This document shows, in pieces, positions 38,440 through 50,160 of a stretch of DNA of 54,288 bases. Location: the NCBI RefSeq assembly GCF_000429945.1, contig NZ_KE386994.1, positions 1 through 54,288 of the forward strand, read 5' to 3'. Every line of letters begins with the position of its first letter. Position 1 is the stretch's first letter. The position numbers were made by a program, and so were the translations under genes. The notes under the pieces were generated by a model. The model did not search any database, was not told the DNA's origin, and worked only from the letters and a program-made list of their open reading frames with translations. This stretch comes from Desulfogranum japonicum DSM 18378 (GTDB lineage Bacteria; Desulfobacterota; Desulfobulbia; Desulfobulbales; Desulfobulbaceae).

Positions 38440-38733
38440 CTAGAAATCTTCAGGAATGTAGACATCAAAAAAGGTCCTTTCGCCCAGAATGGAGTCAATC
38501 TCCCACTGGAGTTTTTGCACCTCTTCTTTTTGCATCCATTTTGTCCAGTTATCAGCTGTTTTCCATTCACTTATCACAATATATTCCCCTGGATCATTCA
38601 TATTGGAGTATGTGGATCTGGAAATAAAACCGTCCTGTTGCTCTGCACTTTTACGAAGGCTCTGTAGAAGAGGAACAAGTTTTTCCTTCTGAGATATCCT
38701 AAACAATCTTCTGCTTATAACTTTGACGTGCAT
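38440..38733 (-). CDS. Antibiotic biosynthesis monooxygenase-like (ABM) protein
   Basis: 97 residues with GGAGG 7 nt before the ATG. This is the dimeric alpha+beta barrel of the ABM family: strand KVISRRLF, helix, FISRSTYSN, and EYIVISEWKTADNWTKWM, the conserved W-x-x-W region. Most members have no known substrate; some are quinol or heme oxygenases. It is a single gene convergent with the hybrid kinase and divergent from the ATPase operon, so context gives no hint. Confidence 0.85.
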   Translation of the reverse strand: MHVKVISRRLFRISQKEKLVPLLQSLRKSAEQQDGFISRSTYSNMNDPGEYIVISEWKTADNWTKWMQKEEVQKLQWEIDSILGERTFFDVYIPEDF

Positions 38734-41067
<2,334 letters not shown>

Positions 41068-41329
41068 TTAGTGTCTTTCCAGAAAATACATGAGGATTTT
41101 TCCTCACGTTTAAGGGCTAAAATGCTTTTTACCGCAGGCATATAGTTGACATCGGAGTCTTCGCTTGCCTTCGAGGGTAAAGCTTTGAGCATAACACAAA
41201 AATTGGGTAAAAAGACCATTTAGAAGAGTCACTGGTTAAGGCTGAATTTCGGGGCGTTCAGGTAGCTTTTTTTGTTGATTAATGCAGAAACTGACACTTT
41301 TATGTTTGAACCGATGTTTCAAGGGAACA

Positions 41330-41656
41330 ATGACAGAAAATGATAATAAACAGGAGCAATTTTCTACAGAAGTTTCCAAACGGGAGAAGCGTAGGATGCG
41401 TACCCGTAACAGTGGCCGCGATGGAATGTGGTACGGGTTGGGAATGTTTGGCATAATCGGCTGGTCTGTGGCCATCCCTACCATGGTGGCTGTCTTTATC
41501 GGAATCTGGATCGATTATCACTTCCCGACGCAATATTCGTGGACTCTCATGTTGCTGTTTATCGGGCTCTTGGTTGGCTGTTTAAATGCCTGGTACTGGA
41601 TTCAGAAAGAACGTGAAACCATCACAAGGGAAAGAGAGGACAACGGGGGGGCATAG
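41330..41656 (+). CDS. atpQ: N-ATPase AtpQ (AtpI-like membrane protein)
   Basis: 108 residues from the ATG at 41330 (AAGGGA upstream). A charged N-terminal 30 residues are followed by two membrane helices (about 33-55 and 66-90), the AtpI-like hairpin, with GMWYGLGMFGIIGWSVAIP at its start. In N-ATPases the AtpI-like gene sits between atpC and atpR, as here. It is thought to help assemble the c-ring. A 262-bp spacer from atpC precedes it, with no recognisable gene. Confidence 0.85.
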   Translation: MTENDNKQEQFSTEVSKREKRRMRTRNSGRDGMWYGLGMFGIIGWSVAIPTMVAVFIGIWIDYHFPTQYSWTLMLLFIGLLVGCLNAWYWIQKERETITREREDNGGA

Positions 41657-41657
41657 T

Positions 41658-41939
41658 ATGCATATGCTGCAGGGTGTTATTTGGGGCCTGCTATTGGCGC
41701 TGTTCTTTTTTGGGGGGTTATGGCTGACGGTCCGACGTATTCCTTTCGCAAAAAAACCAGGTCGTATGCTGCTGGTCAGTGCCCTGATCAGATTCCCGGT
41801 TACGCTCGCGTGTTTCTGGATTGCCCTGCAGCATGGTTTACTGACTTTTGGAATAGCCTTTCTTTTTTTCCTCCTCACAAGGTTTCTATTCATAAGAATA
41901 ATACCTCAGTCTCACAGGGGAAATGTTCATGCGAATTAG
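41658..41939 (+). CDS. atpR: N-ATPase AtpR
   Basis: 93 residues from the ATG at 41658, one base after the atpQ stop. Three hydrophobic helices (6-24, 37-57 and 60-77) and the short Arg-containing LLVSALIRFPVTLACFW centre fit AtpR, a small membrane protein found only in N-ATPase operons. It was proposed to interact with the c subunits during assembly. The end overlaps the atpB start by 17 bp. Confidence 0.85.
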   Translation: MHMLQGVIWGLLLALFFFGGLWLTVRRIPFAKKPGRMLLVSALIRFPVTLACFWIALQHGLLTFGIAFLFFLLTRFLFIRIIPQSHRGNVHAN

Positions 41940-42606
41940 CCCTGATTCTATAATTTTCTATCAGGTTGGGCCGTTTAAACTTAACGCGACCATTGTTTGT
42001 ACCTGGCTGGTCATGCTGCTGCTTACCCTGGCAAGTTGGTGGGTGACCAGGAGGTTGCATCGAGGCTCCAATATATCCCGTTGGCAGAATTTCCTTGAAT
42101 CCATTATTGCGCTCATAAATGGTCAGATACAGGATGTAACACGGCAGGATCCACGGAGGTTTCTCCCGTTTATTGGAACTCTTTTTCTATTTATCGCCGT
42201 CTCTAATCTGCTCAGTGTGGTGCCAGGTTTCCAGGCTCCCACGGGCTCTCTTTCAACCACCACCGGGCTGGCAATTTGTGTATGTATTGCCGTGCCTGCT
42301 TACGGCATAGTGGATAACGGTTTGCTGGCATATCTGAAAAATTATATTCAGCCGACTCCATTGATGCTCCCCTTCAATATTACAGGTGAAATAAGCAGGA
42401 CTTTGGCGTTGGCCGTTCGACTTTTTGGCAACATTATGAGTGGTTCTATGATTGCTGCTATCCTGCTGGCTATAGCACCTCTGATTTTTCCGGTGTTAAT
42501 GAATTTGCTTGGCCTGCTCACCGGCATGGTGCAGGCCTATATCTTTGCAATTCTGGCAGCAGTGTATATCGGGTCCGGCCTCAAGGTTCGATCCCATCGC
42601 AGATAA
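41923..42606 (+). CDS. atpB: N-ATPase subunit a
   Basis: 227 residues, six membrane helices. The essential Arg lies in SRTLALAVRLFGNIMSG, and GGGL-type signatures are replaced by LTGMVQAYIFAILAAVYIG near the C-terminus, typical of subunit a. It forms the ion half-channels against the c-ring. Starts at ATG 41923 (or 41929, two codons later), overlapping atpR, so translation is coupled. Confidence 0.95.
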   Translation: MFMRISPDSIIFYQVGPFKLNATIVCTWLVMLLLTLASWWVTRRLHRGSNISRWQNFLESIIALINGQIQDVTRQDPRRFLPFIGTLFLFIAVSNLLSVVPGFQAPTGSLSTTTGLAICVCIAVPAYGIVDNGLLAYLKNYIQPTPLMLPFNITGEISRTLALAVRLFGNIMSGSMIAAILLAIAPLIFPVLMNLLGLLTGMVQAYIFAILAAVYIGSGLKVRSHRR

Positions 42607-42649
42607 ATAAACAAAAGAGTACAAATTAACTGATGTTTAGGAGGATATG

Positions 42650-42928
42650 ATGGACAACCTGACTTTGATAGCAATAGCCTCCATTTTTACCGCAGGTATA
42701 TGTATCAGCATTGGGTCCATCGGTCCTGCCCTTGGAGAAGGGAAGGCCCTGGCCCAGGCTTTGAGTTCCATAGCCCAGCAGCCTGATGAAACAAATACCA
42801 TTACCAGAACATTGTTTGTTGGACTGGCCATGGTGGAGTCAACGGCTATTTACTGTTTTGTAGTCTCGATGATCCTTATCTTTGCCAATCCATTCTGGAA
42901 TTATTTTTTGTCAAGGGCCGGGGGGTAG
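42650..42928 (+). CDS. atpE: N-ATPase subunit c with Na+-type ligands
   Basis: 92 residues from the second ATG (42650), which is better spaced from AGGAGG than the first (42647). Two helices. Aligned with the Na+ ATP synthase of Ilyobacter, the ion site reads Glu30 (Gln32 there), Met61 (Val63), Glu63, Ser64, Thr65 and Tyr68, so the ESTxxY sodium signature is intact. An extra carboxylate, Glu30, sits in GPALGEG; a second Glu at this position is, as I recall, an N-ATPase trait. Hence Na+ transport, with H+ possible at low Na+. Confidence 0.95.
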   Translation: MDNLTLIAIASIFTAGICISIGSIGPALGEGKALAQALSSIAQQPDETNTITRTLFVGLAMVESTAIYCFVVSMILIFANPFWNYFLSRAGG

Positions 42929-42931
42929 GCA

Positions 42932-43687
42932 ATGCTCATTGACTGGTTTACGGTTGGTGCTCAGATTGTCAACTTTCTCATCCTTATTTATCTGCTGAAA
43001 CGTTTTTTATACAAGCCCATCCTGAAAGCAATGGACGAACGGGAAAAGAATATTGCTGACAGGCTGGAGCAGGCCGAGTCACTAAGACAAAAGGCTGTTG
43101 CTGATGCAGAGATCTCTGCACTGGAACGCCAGGAACTGGAAACCTATAAAGAACACATACAGCAGGAGGTCAAAAAAGAAATTCAGCAATGGCATGAAGA
43201 GGCTTATGCAAAGGCAAAAGAGGAAGTGGAAAAAGCAAGGATCTCTTGGCTCGAGCATCTTGACCAGGAAAAAGAATTTTTTTTCAGGAAGGTAAAAGAG
43301 ACACTCTGCCACCAGGTTTTCAGCGTTGCAGCCAAAGCTGTTCAGGATCTTGCCGATGAGCAGCTCGAAGCAAAAATGATTACCCGCTTTTCTACCCTGT
43401 TGCCAGAAGCATTCCCGGCAGATGAAAACAAAACAACTGTTGTATCAGATGTTCAAGTGAAGACCGGATTTTTGATCAGTAATGATCAGCAGAAGGAGAT
43501 CCAATCAGCAGTGAACAAAATATTTCCCGATCTCGAACCTGAATTCATAGTAGATCCCGGACTGGGCTTTGGCATACTTCTGCTGGCAGGTAATACCAAA
43601 TTTGAATGGAATGTCAGGGGGTACATGGATGAAATGGAGGATCAGGTCATGCGTGCACTTACTCCGGGTAGAATACGCAGGCAATAG
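42932..43687 (+). CDS. atpF: N-ATPase subunit b (long form)
   Basis: 251 residues. One N-terminal membrane helix (about 8-28, INFLILIYLLKRFLYKPIL) then a long charged coiled coil (30-120) and a C-terminal domain (150-250). The latter resembles the delta-like part of fused b-delta proteins (FSTLLPEAF, TGFLISNDQQKEIQ), which would compensate for the missing atpH. It begins 3 bp after atpE and ends 3 bp before atpA. Confidence 0.9.
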   Translation: MLIDWFTVGAQIVNFLILIYLLKRFLYKPILKAMDEREKNIADRLEQAESLRQKAVADAEISALERQELETYKEHIQQEVKKEIQQWHEEAYAKAKEEVEKARISWLEHLDQEKEFFFRKVKETLCHQVFSVAAKAVQDLADEQLEAKMITRFSTLLPEAFPADENKTTVVSDVQVKTGFLISNDQQKEIQSAVNKIFPDLEPEFIVDPGLGFGILLLAGNTKFEWNVRGYMDEMEDQVMRALTPGRIRRQ

Positions 43688-43690
43688 CTT

Positions 43691-45244
43691 ATGGCAATGC
43701 GTGAGCTGCAGAAAATATTAGAGGAAGTTACCTCAGGGATTGATGGAAGCCTCGATAGCATTGCACCTGCCCCCAAAATAGAGGAGGTGGGGCGTATCCG
43801 CAGGATCAGCCAGGGTATCATCTGGGCTGAAGGCTTGAACAGGGTACAGTCCGAGGAACTGGTAATATTTGGAGATAAAGCCACCGGTCTGGTGCTTGAC
43901 ATTTTGCCAGACAGAATTGGCATTGTTCTCCTTGATAACGATGATTGTTTAAAGTCAGGTGATGAAGTTTCCAGGACAGGTAAGGTTTTGGATGTTCCGG
44001 TTCACAACGAGCTGGTGGGCAGGATTATTGATCCTCTTGGCAACCCGCTGGATGATAAGCCCCGTTTGCCCGATGAACAACGTTTACCGGTTCAGCGTGA
44101 AGCACCTGCAATCATGGATCGAGCTCCGGTCGATACTCCTCTGCAAACAGGGATAAAAGTGATTGATGCCCTTGTCCCCATCGGGCGTGGTCAGCGTGAG
44201 CTAATCCTTGGTGACCGACAGACCGGAAAGACTGCAGTGGCTGTAGATACCATTATCAACCAGCGCGGGCGAAATATAATATGTATCTACTGCGCTATAG
44301 GCCAGCGCAGTTCAAGTGTTGCTAAAGTGATTGATGACCTGCAGCGCAATCACGCCATGGACCACACTATTGTAGTAGTGGCTGAAGGCAATGATGCTGC
44401 CGGTCTTCAATATATCGCGCCCTATGCTGCCACATCCATAGGGGAATTTTTTATGGGGCAGGGCCATGATGTCCTTGTGGTATACGACGATATCACCCGT
44501 CATGCCCAGGCATACAGGCAGATTTGTCTTCTCTTGCGCAGACCTCCAGGCCGTGAGGCATTCCCGGGAGATATTTTTTATATCCATTCACGGCTGCTTG
44601 AACGATCCACCCATTTACGTGAAGAGCGTGGAGGTGGTTCTCTTACCGCTTTGCCAATCATTGAAACCGAAGCGCAAAACATATCTGCCTATATTCCGAC
44701 CAATCTTATTTCCATAACAGATGGTCAAGTCTATCTCTCGCCAGATCTGTTTCAAAAGGGACAATTACCTGCTGTTGAAGTCGGAAAATCCGTTTCACGC
44801 GTCGGTGGCAAGGCTCAGCTGCCTGCTTACAGAAAGGTTGCAGGTGAGTTGCGCCTTTCGTATTCCCAGTATCAGGAGCTTGAGTCCTTTTCCAGATTTG
44901 GTACCAGGCTGGATGATGATACCCGTCGTAAGCTTGTCCATGGCCGCAGAGTGAGGGAATTGCTTAAACAAGATCAGTATGATGCCCAGGCTGAGGCGGA
45001 GCAGATAGCTGTTCTCTTTGGGGTAATTCAAGGATTGTTTGACAATGTTCCCTTACGTTCCGTTGCCATGGTTGAGAAAAAAATTATTGAACTGGTGCGA
45101 GGGGATCCTGATTTGGCCGAGGTTGTTCGTGCGGCAGGCAAGCAGGATCAGATATGGGATACACTGAAAGACAGGCTCATACATGTTATCAATGCTGTCT
45201 GCGAGCTGGATGAACATAGGCAAAATAGTGAGCAACCTGAATGA
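43691..45244 (+). CDS. atpA: N-ATPase subunit alpha
   Basis: 517 residues, the usual alpha length. Walker A GDRQTGKT (174-181), followed by [23 protein letters not shown] and [27 protein letters not shown] signatures of alpha. It is the non-catalytic nucleotide-binding subunit of F1. The gene follows atpF by 3 bp and precedes atpG by 13 bp. Confidence 0.96.
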   Translation: MAMRELQKILEEVTSGIDGSLDSIAPAPKIEEVGRIRRISQGIIWAEGLNRVQSEELVIFGDKATGLVLDILPDRIGIVLLDNDDCLKSGDEVSRTGKVLDVPVHNELVGRIIDPLGNPLDDKPRLPDEQRLPVQREAPAIMDRAPVDTPLQTGIKVIDALVPIGRGQRELILGDRQTGKTAVAVDTIINQRGRNIICIYCAIGQRSSSVAKVIDDLQRNHAMDHTIVVVAEGNDAAGLQYIAPYAATSIGEFFMGQGHDVLVVYDDITRHAQAYRQICLLLRRPPGREAFPGDIFYIHSRLLERSTHLREERGGGSLTALPIIETEAQNISAYIPTNLISITDGQVYLSPDLFQKGQLPAVEVGKSVSRVGGKAQLPAYRKVAGELRLSYSQYQELESFSRFGTRLDDDTRRKLVHGRRVRELLKQDQYDAQAEAEQIAVLFGVIQGLFDNVPLRSVAMVEKKIIELVRGDPDLAEVVRAAGKQDQIWDTLKDRLIHVINAVCELDEHRQNSEQPE

Positions 45245-45257
45245 GAATAGGTAGCGC

Positions 45258-46133
45258 ATGGAAACCTTGGAACAGCTGCAACGTAAGATAGAAACAGCCC
45301 ATGATCTGCTCTCGGTGGTTAAGACCATGAAAAGTCTGGCTGCAGTGAATATAAGGCAGTACGAAGGAGCAGCAGCTTCTCTTGATCGTTACTATGTAGT
45401 GGTTGATACCGGATTGCAAGCATTGTTTCGTGAACAGGCAGAAATACCCCAGCGACATGTGAAAAAGCATGCCGTATATCTTGTACTGGGCTCTGATCAG
45501 GGGATGTGCGGTCAGTTTAATGAGGTAGTTGTCAAATACGCGTATGATCATGCTGAAAAGCTTAAAGCGGAAGGAAATACCTGTGTTTTTTGGGCTGCAG
45601 GTGAAAGGGTACATTCAGCCCTGGAACAAGGGTTTGGTGCAGCTGAGTTTTTTTCCCTGCCAAACAGCATAAGCGGTATCAGTAACAAAATGCAGCGGAT
45701 TATGGAAACGTTCGCTACCTGGCAGAAACAACGTGAAGTCGGCACGCTCTATATCGTTTATAACCGGCAGGAAAAAAAGACTATAGGGTATCATCCCTTT
45801 ATGCAGAGAATTTTTCCCTTTGATGATCACTGGTTGGAGGAGAAAAGAAAAAAAGAATGGCCCAGTCGCTGTATTCCCATGCTCGGATTACCACCCGCAA
45901 TGCTGTTTGAGCATCTACTGCATCAATATATGTTTGCTTCTTTTTTCAGGGCTTTTGCTCAATCCATGGCCAGTGAAAATGCTGCACGTCTGACAGCCAT
46001 GCAGGCAGCAGAAAAAAATATCATGGAGATGCGTGAAAAACTCCAGGGAACATACCGTGAAGCAAGGCAGAATGTTATAACCTCTGAGTTGTTAGATATC
46101 GTATCCGGTTTTGAAGCAGTGATTGAAGGTTGA
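45258..46133 (+). CDS. atpG: N-ATPase subunit gamma
   Basis: 291 residues. The N-terminal helix (LEQLQRKIETAHDLLSVVKTMKSLAAVNI) and the C-terminal helix (MAAEKNIMEMREKLQGTYREARQNVITSELLDIVSGFEAV-like) form the central rotor shaft; the middle is shortened or diverged, as in N-ATPase gamma. Final gene of the operon, which has no delta-subunit gene, as known for N-ATPases. Confidence 0.92.
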   Translation: METLEQLQRKIETAHDLLSVVKTMKSLAAVNIRQYEGAAASLDRYYVVVDTGLQALFREQAEIPQRHVKKHAVYLVLGSDQGMCGQFNEVVVKYAYDHAEKLKAEGNTCVFWAAGERVHSALEQGFGAAEFFSLPNSISGISNKMQRIMETFATWQKQREVGTLYIVYNRQEKKTIGYHPFMQRIFPFDDHWLEEKRKKEWPSRCIPMLGLPPAMLFEHLLHQYMFASFFRAFAQSMASENAARLTAMQAAEKNIMEMREKLQGTYREARQNVITSELLDIVSGFEAVIEG

Positions 46134-46257
46134 TTATGCAGGAAAAGAACATGAAGGAGCCAACATGGTTGCTGGTGAAGATGAAATTACGTTTTTGATC
46201 CGACAACAGGATGTTATTTATCTTCTGTTGCCATTGATATACTTCTGGTGATCAAAA

Positions 46258-46283
46258 GGCAGTTAGCTGGATCGTTAACTGCC
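46258..46283 (+). terminator. Hairpin after atpG
   Basis: GGCAGTTA (46258-46265) pairs with TAACTGCC (46276-46283), about 125 bp after the atpG stop, with only a weak T-rich tail (TTTGTTT). It is a probable operon terminator. The remaining gap up to 46481 shows nothing else. Confidence 0.5.
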
Positions 46284-46481
46284 CGATATGTTTGTTTAAC
46301 CCGGCCACCGTTCCTGGAACGAGAGGCCGATAAATAGGCTACATCTCCTATTTTAAGTGTAAATTTGATACGTTAACGGGTAAGTAGAAGCAACCAACTC
46401 ATTGAGCTTTGTAAAAAAAATCACCACTCAATGAATGGTAAACTAAATAGCTTGTTGAACCGTTTTCCGTTGTTTGCAAGG

Positions 46482-46982
46482 CTATTCTATAGTCGGAAAA
46501 GGTGCTGGGTCGGTAAATACCCAATCACGATTTTGAACTGGTGTATGGCATGAGATGCAGGTCTGGGCCCCTTTATTGAAGGGTTTTAGATCTGGCCCAA
46601 CCCAACGTGCCCACCCCCAACCGTAAGTATTGGAATATTTTTTTGAGTCCTTTATCATAAATTCCACATGAACAAATTGCCCCGGTACAGTTGCCTCTTC
46701 CCAATTTTCTAACTGAATATCTTTCCAAACAACCTTTCCTAACATAGCGCCATCAGGCCAAGGATTAGTTTGGCCAACGCGTGCAGCGTCAACAGCAGTT
46801 TTATTGCCGAGTATTATTCGAAGTGTATTGTTATCGGTTCTATGTGAAACTGCTATTGAGGACCAGTTTTGCCATCCTGTAGGATAGTCAATGTTGTGTG
46901 ATGATGTAATTTCAGTCCCGGTGGCAACACTTGCTAATCCAACCATGATTAATGAGACCAAAAATGATAATTTAAATTTCAT
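46482..46982 (-). CDS. Periplasmic cytochrome P460-like protein
   Basis: 166 residues with a signal peptide (1-20). One c-type heme site, CISCH (142-146), lies near the C-terminus. Upstream sequence with YPTGWQNWSSIAVSHRTDN and NPWPDGAMLGKVVWK is typical of cytochrome P460 domains. These hemoproteins oxidise hydroxylamine or bind NO in some bacteria. Whether the characteristic Lys cross-link exists here cannot be told by eye. The gene has its own promoter region, separate from the ATPase operon. Confidence 0.85.
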   Translation of the reverse strand: MKFKLSFLVSLIMVGLASVATGTEITSSHNIDYPTGWQNWSSIAVSHRTDNNTLRIILGNKTAVDAARVGQTNPWPDGAMLGKVVWKDIQLENWEEATVPGQFVHVEFMIKDSKKYSNTYGWGWARWVGPDLKPFNKGAQTCISCHTPVQNRDWVFTDPAPFPTIE

Positions 46983-47074
46983 GTCAATCTCCTCTTCAAA
47001 AATGGATTCTAGTTAACGTGCGCTTCAACTGCGGCATTTGACTGTCGCACGTACGTACGCGATGGCTCGGCAAT

Positions 47075-47698
47075 TCAAATAGTATCATATTTTATTAAAA
47101 TTGATTTCATAAAATCGTTAATTTTAGTCGCTATTGATTTAAGTTCATGGTCGAAAAGTTCAGTGCCATGGGCATCCCCAGAATAAAAGAAGAGTTCTTT
47201 TGGATCACAAAATAATTCGAGCATTTTTCGGTTATCCTCAGCTCCGCCATCCTTCTCTGAGTTCAACAACAGTTTTGGTATTTTGATTGCTTTTAATTCG
47301 TTGGCGTTATAGAAAATAGTGCCTTCATATTCAATTGGAGCTGAAAGAGCTATCACGCCGACTATACTATCATTATTTACATTTCGAGCAGCGACCTTTA
47401 AGGATGCAACCCCACCTCTGCTTGCACCGACAAGAACGATTTTTTTTACACCCAGTCCATGAGCATATGAAATGACCTCTTCAAGAATTTCTGATTGGTC
47501 ATTCATGTGCGTCGGATAAGTATATGTAAATCCCATACATCTATCTAATCGTAAATGGCGAATAAGTGGATTCCATTCACTTTGTTCATTTGTATCCATA
47601 TTCGAAAAAATAATTGCAATATCACCAGAACCGTAAAGGTTGCCAGTTATAGACTTGTCTTTTGTTAGCGATACATTGAACGGTTTCTCAATATCCAT
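47075..47698 (-). CDS. Alpha/beta hydrolase
   Basis: 207 residues from the ATG at 47698, which has AAGGAT upstream (the longer start at 47752 lacks a ribosome-binding site). It has the nucleophile elbow GASRGG (Ser93), an acid in LLNSEKDGGAED and a His in GDAHGTEL near the C-terminus, so the triad is complete. Strand IAIIFSNMD and helix pattern fit the dienelactone hydrolase/small serine hydrolase group. The substrate is unknown. It is possibly co-transcribed with the upstream P-loop gene (about 80 bp away). Confidence 0.83.
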   Translation of the reverse strand: MDIEKPFNVSLTKDKSITGNLYGSGDIAIIFSNMDTNEQSEWNPLIRHLRLDRCMGFTYTYPTHMNDQSEILEEVISYAHGLGVKKIVLVGASRGGVASLKVAARNVNNDSIVGVIALSAPIEYEGTIFYNANELKAIKIPKLLLNSEKDGGAEDNRKMLELFCDPKELFFYSGDAHGTELFDHELKSIATKINDFMKSILIKYDTI

Positions 47699-47782
47699 TT
47701 TAGATTCATCCTTATTGGCTACTACCAAAGGTATTGTGCCGGAGAGAACCATTTTTTGGTCCGAATCCGGTAAAGTGAAAAA

Positions 47783-48400
47783 TTATAGATTTTTATCGAT
47801 CATGAGTTTTTTCATGCATTCATCTGCAATACAATTTGGCTCCATGCCTTCATAAATTGATATTTTATTTAGACCGATCTGGATTACTTGGTCTCGAATT
47901 AAACGATTATACCAGAGACTTCGTTCAAGATAATTTTGAATCATTTTTTCGGGGTCAGACGAAGCAATGCTGAAAGTATTAGCACGTATCCGCTTTTCAA
48001 TCAAAGAATCTTCAGGTAACAGAAAAATCCCTGAAATGTCACCGGTTAGATTGGAGACATAAGGTGGTCTTAGCGCCCATCCTTCAATAATCGTTTCCGA
48101 ATCCCAAGTTGAATGATTCTCAAAAAGTTTTAATAAAGCTGGCCACAACTCTTGATGTTGCTTGTTGATATCCAGAATTAACTCGCTAATATTCTTTTTA
48201 ATGTAATATTCGCGATAATCAAGGTTTTCCATGTAATGAAAAGCAGGATGGGATGATGGATCAGTAACAGCTGCAATCCCGGCCCCGATATCATCGGTGG
48301 AAATAAGCCCGTACTGTAATCGAGCACTGATAATGCGAGAGATGGTTGTTTTCCCAACCATGGGAGCACCACCTATATACAATACCCTTGGATATTTCAT
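47783..48400 (-). CDS. P-loop kinase-like protein (2-phosphoglycerate kinase/AAA-33 type)
   Basis: 205 residues. Walker A GGAPMVGKT (10-18), followed by a LISTDDIGAG segment in which D-D could bind the phosphate acceptor. Late Arg-rich helix RIRANTF and ERSLWYNRLIRDQ may form a lid. This resembles small P-loop kinases of the AAA_33/2-phosphoglycerate kinase group, but the substrate is not identifiable. It lies upstream of the hydrolase gene on the same strand. Confidence 0.75.
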   Translation of the reverse strand: MKYPRVLYIGGAPMVGKTTISRIISARLQYGLISTDDIGAGIAAVTDPSSHPAFHYMENLDYREYYIKKNISELILDINKQHQELWPALLKLFENHSTWDSETIIEGWALRPPYVSNLTGDISGIFLLPEDSLIEKRIRANTFSIASSDPEKMIQNYLERSLWYNRLIRDQVIQIGLNKISIYEGMEPNCIADECMKKLMIDKNL

Positions 48401-48565
48401 TGTCGTTCATTCTACCGGATAGAGCGGAAGGCTCACAGCTTCCGCCTCTCCTCAGGACCGGACGAGCGAGTTTTGTTGGTGTGTCTTCTGCACATCCACC
48501 GCGTGAGGACCTTAAGCAGGAGTTTAATATATGGTTTGGTCGCCAAAGCAAGCTTTTTCAGAAAT

Positions 48566-48660
48566 AAGAAGTGGCAGGAGCACATCACTGCCTGGGAGCA
48601 GAGCTTGCTGACTCAGAGAGAATACTGCAGAACGTACGAACTGTCGCTATCAATTTTATC
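48566..48660 (+). pseudogene. IS66-type TnpA (orf1) fragment
   Basis: The short plus-strand frame KKWQEHITAWEQSLLTQREY followed by CRTYEL and a Leu-Ser stretch matches the N-terminal helix-turn-helix of IS66 accessory proteins (W-x-x-H-I-x-x-W-x-x-S-x-L-S-Q-x-x-Y-C). The rest of the element is absent, and the frame runs into the end of the adjacent dehydrogenase on the other strand. Scar of a past insertion. Confidence 0.6.
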
Positions 48661-48708
48661 CACTTATTCTAGAGGCACAGGTTACTCCATATTACGGGTG
48701 CACCCTAT

Positions 48709-48741
48709 CGAAGGAGATGCGCTCAAAATGCATCTCCTTCG
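48709..48741. terminator. 12-bp hairpin after the alcohol dehydrogenase gene
   Basis: CGAAGGAGATGC (48709-48720) pairs perfectly with GCATCTCCTTCG (48730-48741), with a 9-base loop, just beyond the adh stop codon on the minus strand. There is no T run, but the strength and position suggest transcript end processing or termination. Confidence 0.55.
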
Positions 48742-48752
48742 ACGTGTGTTGA

Positions 48753-49916
48753 TTACATTGCTTCCTTATACAACCTAATCAGGTCATCGAGGGTAATTTT
48801 TCTCGGATTGAACAGGCAGCAGATATCTTTGATCGCGTTATCGGCGAGTAATGGAATATCAGACTCTTTCACACCTATATCAGCCAAACCTGCTGGAATA
48901 CCTACAGCTACGGATAGCTTGCGTATAGCCTCGACTCCTTTTTCCGCCACTTCCATAGACGACAGCCCTTCGGGATTAACACCCATGAGTACAGCTATGT
49001 CAGCATAGCGCTGCGGACAGGCGATCAGGTTGAACGCGCAGCCATGGGGCAGAAGAATTGCATTGCAGACGCCATGCGGCTTGTTGAGTAAGGCCCCAGG
49101 TTGATGCGCCATGGCATGGACAATGCCTATACCGGCGTTATTGAAGGCCATACCCGCCAGGTATTCTGCATAGGCCATTTTATCGCGGGCTTCCATATTG
49201 TCGCCATTGGCAACGGCTTGGGGTAGGTACTCAACAATGAGTTTGATGGCTGCAACTGCGCAGGCATCGGTAACGGGGTTAGCCAGGGCCGCCACATAGG
49301 CTTCGATGGCATGGGTCAGTGCATCCATACCTGTTGAAGCTGTCAGCGCCGGCGGCATGCCGACCATGAGCACTGGATCGTTGATGGCGATTGTTGGCGT
49401 GATGCGGGCTGTGGCAAAGATCATCTTTACATGGGTCTCAGTGTTGGTGATCACCGCAAAGCGGGTCATCTCAGCCGCTGTTCCTGCGGTGGTGTTGATG
49501 GCAATGAACGGAGGCAATGCATTGGGAACAGCGTCAACGCCGGCAAAGTCGCGGATATCGCCGTCATTGCAGGCAACAATGCCTATCCCCTTGGCACAGT
49601 CGTGTGAACTACCGCCGCCTAGGCTCACCAACATATTGCACTTGTTTTCTTTATAGATTATCAACCCTTCCCGTACGTTCACATCAGTGGGGTTGGGTTC
49701 CGTATCGCTGTACACCAGGGTTGTTATGCCCGCGTCTTCCAATATTTGTTTGATTTGATCAGCCATTCCCAAGGCGGCCACACCCTTATCCGTCACCAAA
49801 AGAGCTTTGGTCCCTCCAAGGAATTTAGCGGCGTCGCCCAGCTGTTTCACCGCACCAATCCCCATTTTGCTGACTGAGGGAATAAAGAAATCAAATACTT
49901 GCTCTGCTAATGCCAT
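48753..49916 (-). CDS. Iron-containing (group III) alcohol dehydrogenase
   Basis: 387 residues from the ATG at 49916, which has AGGAG 8 nt before it (the frame's 33 extra codons are not part of the family). The NAD-binding GGGSSHDCAKG loop and metal ligands in MDALTHAIEAYVA and HAMAHQPGALLNKPHG mark the Fe-ADH family, close to 1,3-propanediol/methanol/ethanol dehydrogenases. It oxidises a primary alcohol or reduces an aldehyde with NAD(H). It has a good sigma54 promoter and lies directly downstream of an NtrC-type regulator and PAS kinase on the same strand, so its expression is likely switched by that pair. Ethanol is a likely substrate; methanol is possible. Confidence 0.92.
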   Translation of the reverse strand: MALAEQVFDFFIPSVSKMGIGAVKQLGDAAKFLGGTKALLVTDKGVAALGMADQIKQILEDAGITTLVYSDTEPNPTDVNVREGLIIYKENKCNMLVSLGGGSSHDCAKGIGIVACNDGDIRDFAGVDAVPNALPPFIAINTTAGTAAEMTRFAVITNTETHVKMIFATARITPTIAINDPVLMVGMPPALTASTGMDALTHAIEAYVAALANPVTDACAVAAIKLIVEYLPQAVANGDNMEARDKMAYAEYLAGMAFNNAGIGIVHAMAHQPGALLNKPHGVCNAILLPHGCAFNLIACPQRYADIAVLMGVNPEGLSSMEVAEKGVEAIRKLSVAVGIPAGLADIGVKESDIPLLADNAIKDICCLFNPRKITLDDLIRLYKEAM

Positions 49917-49998
49917 GCTGTTGCTCCTTTTTGGATTGTTTATACCAGAGGGCCCGGCTGGCCAACTGGTGGCAACCGGACAATAACTGTAAGGGCAA

Positions 49999-50014
49999 AG
50001 CAGGAAGAGTGCCA
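49999..50014 (-). promoter_or_regulatory. Sigma54 (RpoN) promoter of the alcohol dehydrogenase gene
   Basis: On the minus strand TGGCACTCTTCCTGCT matches the consensus TGGCACG-N4-TTGCW, with GG and GC exactly 12 apart. Only one conserved base (first T of TTGC) and the seventh G differ. It lies about 80 bp before the adh start, consistent with a leader. Confidence 0.85.
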
Positions 50015-50160
50015 AAAAAGAATATTTAAAAATAACAGTAAAAACAGAGAGTAAGCTGATTGATCAACGCAAAGATCGACCTGGCGACTGTCGCGTTTTT
50101 TTACAATCATTATTGGTTGGAAGTTCTAACAGCTTAATATTAATGAAAAAAACAATGTGC

